DNA of 64,000 nucleotides from NCBI GenBank assembly GCA_015180985.1, contig CP054185.1, positions 3,223,225 to 3,287,224 on the forward strand. The letters run 5' to 3'. The notes under the pieces were generated by a model. The model was not told the DNA's origin, did no database searches, and saw nothing but the letters and a program-made list of their open reading frames with translations. Positions 60,323 through 64,000 of this stretch are shown piece by piece. The stretch comes from Flammeovirgaceae bacterium. Its GTDB lineage: Bacteria > Bacteroidota > Bacteroidia > Cytophagales > Cyclobacteriaceae. A program made the translations under genes and the position numbers. The first letter of the stretch is position 1. Each line of letters opens with the position of its first letter.

Positions 60323-60910
60323 TTAATTTAAATGATACGAATCGCGGCTTTGATATTCCCGATCGAGGATATACTGCTGGAATTTTATTTTCTGCGTTAA
60401 AAATCGCTGCCGTCCGGAGTGATCACTTAACAAAAACCGGTACCGCTCCGAAATATCAAGACTCAGTTGATTGGCTACATCGTATAAACTGAAGAACCCC
60501 TGATGCCGTGTGATTTTGCGCTGACTCATGTATTGCTGAAATAATTCACTCAGCTTCCCTCCTGCCAGTTCGTTCAGATCAACCCGCCAGAAACGCACAT
60601 CACCCCCCGGGTACATCTTCGACCGGAACGTGCGGAATAGTGTTTCCATACTGAATACATCCACACATTTAACAATAATGTCCGATTCACCACCAGGATA
60701 GCGCTTGATCACACTTTCCAGCTTCATCAGCGATCCTATTTTTTCTTCATTCAGTGTATGATTAAAAAATATACCAAATGTGATGTCGGAATTTTCGGCA
60801 TCCTGCAGCAACTGCTTATACCGCGGCTCAAAAATGTGCAACGGCACCAACTCGCCCGGGAGTGGCAAAATAGCCAGCGGAAACATGGGTATGGTAGTCA
60901 GTTCGCTCAT
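60323..60910 (-). CDS. LON peptidase N-terminal-domain protein
   Basis: 195 residues from ATG 60910; a longer frame to 60928 adds six residues. The sequence TIPMFPLAILPLPGELVPLH, IFEPRYKQLLQDAENSD and FGIFFNHTLNEEKIGSLMKL is the Lon substrate-binding (LAN) domain, present alone without ATPase or protease parts. Such stand-alone proteins are widespread and not well characterised. The C-terminal half is helical. It lies 30 bp downstream of apt, on the same strand, and may share its transcript. Confidence 0.87.
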   Translation of the reverse strand: MSELTTIPMFPLAILPLPGELVPLHIFEPRYKQLLQDAENSDITFGIFFNHTLNEEKIGSLMKLESVIKRYPGGESDIIVKCVDVFSMETLFRTFRSKMYPGGDVRFWRVDLNELAGGKLSELFQQYMSQRKITRHQGFFSLYDVANQLSLDISERYRFLLSDHSGRQRFLTQKIKFQQYILDREYQSRDSYHLN

Positions 60911-60940
60911 GCAGGGTATAACAACCAATATAACATTTGG

Positions 60941-61486
60941 TTAAAACGAAACCAGGCAATAAGGGTTTATACCAAATTCGGACACCAGTTTTTTCTCACC
61001 CGGCAGAAAGGAGAGATTAATCAGAAAAGAAAAGCCGGCCACGCGCCCGCCTGCCTGCTGTACGAGGCGACCGGCCGCTGCCGCGGTGCCTCCGGTAGCC
61101 AGCAGGTCATCGTGTACTAAAACATTCCAATCCTTTAAAATAGCATCTTCATGCATCTCAACGGTGGCCGAGCCATATTCCAGGTCATAATCCCTTGAAA
61201 TAGTGCGGTACGGAAGCTTGCCCACCTTGCGTACCGGTACAAACGGGCGGTTTAGTGCGTGGGCCAGCATTCCTCCGAATATAAAACCACGCGCTTCAAT
61301 GGCCACAATAGCATCCACATTAAAGGTTCGGGCATGCCTAACCAATGCATCTATAACCTGCGTAATCAACTCCGGGTCAGTCAGTACCGGGGTAATATCC
61401 TTGAATACAATGCCTGGTTTGGGGTAGTCAGGAATATCGCGGATTGCCTCCCGCAGTTGCTGACTAAGATTCCTGTCAAAATTCAT
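60941..61486 (-). CDS. apt: Adenine phosphoribosyltransferase
   Basis: 181 residues from ATG 61486, the usual length; a longer frame to 61537 adds an unlikely leader. It converts adenine and PRPP to AMP. Motifs: DYPKPGIVFKDITPVLTDPE at the N-terminus, IEARGFIFGG near residue 63, and the PRPP-binding VLVHDDLLATGGTAAAAGRL near residue 123. It is divergent from the OsmC gene, with 58 bp between start codons. Confidence 0.95.
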   Translation of the reverse strand: MNFDRNLSQQLREAIRDIPDYPKPGIVFKDITPVLTDPELITQVIDALVRHARTFNVDAIVAIEARGFIFGGMLAHALNRPFVPVRKVGKLPYRTISRDYDLEYGSATVEMHEDAILKDWNVLVHDDLLATGGTAAAAGRLVQQAGGRVAGFSFLINLSFLPGEKKLVSEFGINPYCLVSF

Positions 61487-61544
61487 ATCGCCAAAAAACA
61501 AATTCCGGTTAAAGTAACCTAATTTTAGGCATTCCATTCAGATT

Positions 61545-61952
61545 ATGAAGATTATAACACGCATGCTGGAAGATGAAGTATATGAGGCTTCCAATGGTTC
61601 AGGCCATACTGTAAGGATTGATATGCGTGAGGCATCATTGAAAATCAATCAATCGCCTGTTGAACTGCTGCTGTCTTCGCTCGCGGCCTGTGGCGCAGTG
61701 GACATTGTGTTGATACTTAAAAAGCGCAAGAAAAAAATTATCGACTTTGTTATTGAAACCACCGGGGCTCGAAAGGAAGATGCTCCGCGCAGGTTTACTG
61801 ACATCCATTGCAAATACATCATCACCTCGCCCGATGTAAACGAAGATGAACTGAATAAAGTAGCCTCGCTTTCGCTCGAAAAATATTGTTCCGTAGCAGC
61901 AACACTCAACAGTAAGATTACTTATTCGGTAGAAGTAAAGCGGACTGATTAA
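61545..61952 (+). CDS. OsmC family protein
   Basis: 135 residues of the OsmC/Ohr superfamily. Segments are SPVELLLSSLAACGAVDIVL with the first conserved Cys near residue 45, and the second conserved cysteine in LEKYCSVAATLNSKITYSVE. OsmC proteins reduce organic hydroperoxides with a cysteine pair. This protein has both cysteines, so peroxidase activity is plausible. Its 3' end overlaps hutI by four bases, convergently. Confidence 0.88.
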   Translation: MKIITRMLEDEVYEASNGSGHTVRIDMREASLKINQSPVELLLSSLAACGAVDIVLILKKRKKKIIDFVIETTGARKEDAPRRFTDIHCKYIITSPDVNEDELNKVASLSLEKYCSVAATLNSKITYSVEVKRTD

Positions 61953-63187
61953 ATAAGTTTTCCGTCAACAAGAACCGACTCAATCAGGTTACTGCCATAC
62001 GCATACGGCAGATAAGCCAGCGAAGGCATGGGTCTGGTAATAACCAGATTTGCTCTTTTTCCAACCGTCACCGCTCCCATCACATCATCCAACTCAAGCG
62101 CATAAGCGGTATTAAGGGTGGCCGCATTGATTGCCTCTTCGGGTGTCATTTTCATTTTAATACATGCCAGGGCAACCATCAGGGGCATATTGCCGCTGGG
62201 TGAACTGCCGGGATTGTAATCAGACGCAATGGCCAGTGGCAGCCCGGCTTCAAGCATTCTTCTTGCCGGAGGAAACGGAAGGCCGAGAAAAAACGCAGCC
62301 CCCGGAAGCGCGGTGGGCATTACACTTGTACCCTTCAGTAAATTGATTTCCTCCTCCCCGATGTTCTCCAGGTGATCCACACTCAACGCCCCGGTTTTAA
62401 CACCTACCTGCACCCCGCCCGACCGGTGCAGCTGGTTGGCATGGATGCGGGGTTTCATGCCATGCTCTTTTCCTCGTTCAACAATCCGTTCAGTTTCTTC
62501 CGGTGTAAAAAAGCCCTGCTCGCAAAATACATCAATGTAATCGGCCAGGTTCTCAGCTGCTACAGCTGGAATCATTTCGTTTAAAATCAGATCCATGTAC
62601 TTGGTTTTGGATGTTTCTTTAGGTACCGCGTGTGCACCGAGAAAAGTGGTTTTAACCGTTAATGGAGTTTCCCGACCGATGCGCCTGGCCACCCGCAACA
62701 TTTTCAGTTCGTCTTGCACGGTAAGCCCGTAACCACTTTTAATTTCTACTGCACCCGTTCCTGAACGGATGATCTCCCAGGCACGACCGATGGAGCGATT
62801 AAGCAATTCATCTTCCGAAAGCTGTTGAAGTTTTTTTGCAGAATTAAGTATTCCTCCGCCTCTTTTGGCAATCTCTTCGTAGGTGGCTCCCCGAATTTTC
62901 ATAACAAACTCCTCCTCGCGGCTGGCTGCAAATACCAGGTGGGTATGCGAATCAACAAAAGCAGGAAATACAAACCGGCCTGATGCATCTATCGTTGCTG
63001 CCGGCAGGATGGAAGCCGGAAGTTCCTGCATGGGGCCGTAACCGGAAATCAATCCGTTGGAAACCGTCAGGTAAGCATCAGCGAGCACAGGGAGTTCGGC
63101 CATGGCACTGCCGCGTACAGGGCCTTTCCAATGTTCGCGAACCTGTACTAATCCTTTACTATTCAGGATCAGTAAATCGCAGGTCAC
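61949..63187 (-). CDS. hutI: Imidazolonepropionase
   Basis: 412 residues of the amidohydrolase superfamily. It opens the imidazolone ring in histidine degradation. The HxH zinc motif is in VDSHTHLVFAASREEEFVMK near residue 79. Other segments are GATYEEIAKRGGGILNSAKK, AVEIKSGYGLTVQDELKMLR, LSVDHLENIG and SDYNPGSSPSGNMPLM near residue 320. No other hut gene is nearby, so histidine degradation genes would lie elsewhere. It ends four bases into the OsmC gene. Confidence 0.94.
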   Translation of the reverse strand: MTCDLLILNSKGLVQVREHWKGPVRGSAMAELPVLADAYLTVSNGLISGYGPMQELPASILPAATIDASGRFVFPAFVDSHTHLVFAASREEEFVMKIRGATYEEIAKRGGGILNSAKKLQQLSEDELLNRSIGRAWEIIRSGTGAVEIKSGYGLTVQDELKMLRVARRIGRETPLTVKTTFLGAHAVPKETSKTKYMDLILNEMIPAVAAENLADYIDVFCEQGFFTPEETERIVERGKEHGMKPRIHANQLHRSGGVQVGVKTGALSVDHLENIGEEEINLLKGTSVMPTALPGAAFFLGLPFPPARRMLEAGLPLAIASDYNPGSSPSGNMPLMVALACIKMKMTPEEAINAATLNTAYALELDDVMGAVTVGKRANLVITRPMPSLAYLPYAYGSNLIESVLVDGKLI

Positions 63188-63199
63188 AAGGGTACAGAA

Positions 63200-64000
63200 T
63201 TATTTTCCAAATGCCTCAACACCATAGTCGAGGTTCGAGCCAAATACCGGGAAGCTGATCTTTAAGAGCGCATAAAAGGTTTTACCCTCAATGCTGGGGC
63301 GGTAACCGATTTCACCGCCATAGGCCCAGCTGAATTGCCGGTTAAATTTACCTTCGATGCCGGCACGGAAACCGAACTTCTTCAGGTTAACAGCACTTAC
63401 ATCATACGATCGCTGTTCGGTGAGGATAGGTAAACCGGAGTTGGAGTCAACAGGTGTGTATACAATATTGTCCAATGCAAGCGAAGGCGCAAACATCAAA
63501 TCGGCAAAAACTGTAAGGATGAGGTCGTCCACACCGGCTTCAAACTTATCAAAGCTAACGGCAACGTTACGAATCCACGTCATCGAACCACCCAGGTAAA
63601 GCCCTCTGGAAGAGATGTTGCTGAAAAGGTTGGCATCGGTGGTGAAATCGGAAAGGAGGATACCGTCTGAACTTCTGAAATCCGAATACGATAGTCCCTG
63701 GTTTTCCATTGCACGGTTCAGGTCGGTTGAACTATCCCAGATGATGCCGCCCAGCCGGGCTCCGTAAATTTTACGAACCTTACAGGGCACCTCGGCAGTT
63801 AACGGTACGCGCGCAGCCCATTTGTTACCCTTGTAGCTGCTTTTGTACAGGAACATTTTTGTCTTCGAGCTTTCATCAAAATCTTTTACGTGATAGGTAA
63901 ACCCGAATTCGTAGTAGTTAAACACCTCGAAACGGTTATCGACATCCGAAGTTTTTGCGGCCAGGTCGCGTGAATAGTCGTAAAAACTTTTACTGTACGT
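63200..64000 (-). CDS. Outer-membrane beta-barrel protein, C-terminal part
   Basis: The minus-strand frame stays open from the right edge (64000) to the stop at 63200, about 266 codons, so only the 3' part is in the window. It is rich in alternating strands: YYEFGFTYHVKDFDESSKTK, LYLGGSMTWIRNVAVSFDKF, FRAGIEGKFNRQFSWAYGGE and a last strand TFYALLKISFPVFGSNLDYG. The pattern is that of an outer-membrane barrel. No family is recognised. It starts upstream of the window; an internal GTG at 63925 is not the real start. It lies 12 bp upstream of hutI on the same strand. Confidence 0.7.
   Translation of the reverse strand, partial: TYSKSFYDYSRDLAAKTSDVDNRFEVFNYYEFGFTYHVKDFDESSKTKMFLYKSSYKGNKWAARVPLTAEVPCKVRKIYGARLGGIIWDSSTDLNRAMENQGLSYSDFRSSDGILLSDFTTDANLFSNISSRGLYLGGSMTWIRNVAVSFDKFEAGVDDLILTVFADLMFAPSLALDNIVYTPVDSNSGLPILTEQRSYDVSAVNLKKFGFRAGIEGKFNRQFSWAYGGEIGYRPSIEGKTFYALLKISFPVFGSNLDYGVEAFGK

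Overview
The window looks like chromosomal DNA of a Bacteroidota bacterium, most likely of the Cytophagales/Cyclobacteriaceae type. The evidence is an alternative complex III (Act) operon, DUF5916 outer-membrane proteins, a GLPGLI/DUF4412-like protein, a TIGR02757 protein and a fused IcmF. Upstream regions lack clear Shine-Dalgarno sequences, and several carry the Bacteroidetes promoter pattern TTTG-N19-21-TAnnTTTG. Most of the window is moderately GC-balanced housekeeping DNA. About 41.8-48.2 kb is visibly more AT-rich and looks acquired.

Layout. 0-6.1 kb (minus): actA (carrying an extra N-terminal haem domain), actB, actC and the start of actD, a quinol:cytochrome c oxidoreductase, behind a consensus promoter. 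6.3-12 kb: a membrane-protein gene broken by an in-frame TAG, a lone FtsX/MacB-type permease, a TIGR02757 protein and a Na/Pi cotransporter. 12-17 kb: an NAD-type molybdenum formate dehydrogenase (fdsGB fusion and fdsA) whose two genes are separated by a GxxExxY gene lying between imperfect inverted CACAAAG-type repeats. A gene-less palindrome of the same repeat follows fdsA. 17-25 kb: a serine hydrolase, an unknown secreted protein, and a four-gene minus-strand operon fdhD / APC permease / DDAH-like amidinohydrolase / DUF885 lipoprotein. 25-41.7 kb: fhs, trmN6, two DUF5916 proteins, yceI with a perfect terminator, marR, M3 and M1 peptidases, a TauE/CBU_0592/CDF transporter operon, a PaaE-type reductase and purB.

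41.8-48.2 kb is the most unusual part. It holds an orphan secreted protein; a DtxR regulator divergent from a di-haem lipoprotein, a Rieske protein and an outer-membrane porin; a ribbon-helix-helix/MazF pair with a nonsense-mutated toxin; and another secreted protein. Three long palindromes (TAAC...GTTA type) separate these gene blocks in the same orientation. Two further hairpins with compensatory base changes flank the iron-type cluster. A near-consensus DtxR box lies between the -33 and -7 elements of the cluster promoter. The layout resembles an array of gene cassettes with attC-like sites, but no integrase is in the window and the core boxes match only partly.

48.2-64 kb returns to ordinary content: a second serine hydrolase, icmF, mlaE-mlaF-mlaD, two related small secreted proteins, a two-domain M16 peptidase, a Lon-N-domain protein, apt, an OsmC protein, hutI and the 3' part of an outer-membrane protein gene that runs off the window.

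Formate is a recurrent theme in the left half: FdsGB/FdsA oxidise formate, FdhD sulfurates the molybdenum cofactor for FdsA, and Fhs moves formate into the folate one-carbon pool. No rRNA, tRNA, CRISPR array or complete transposase was seen.
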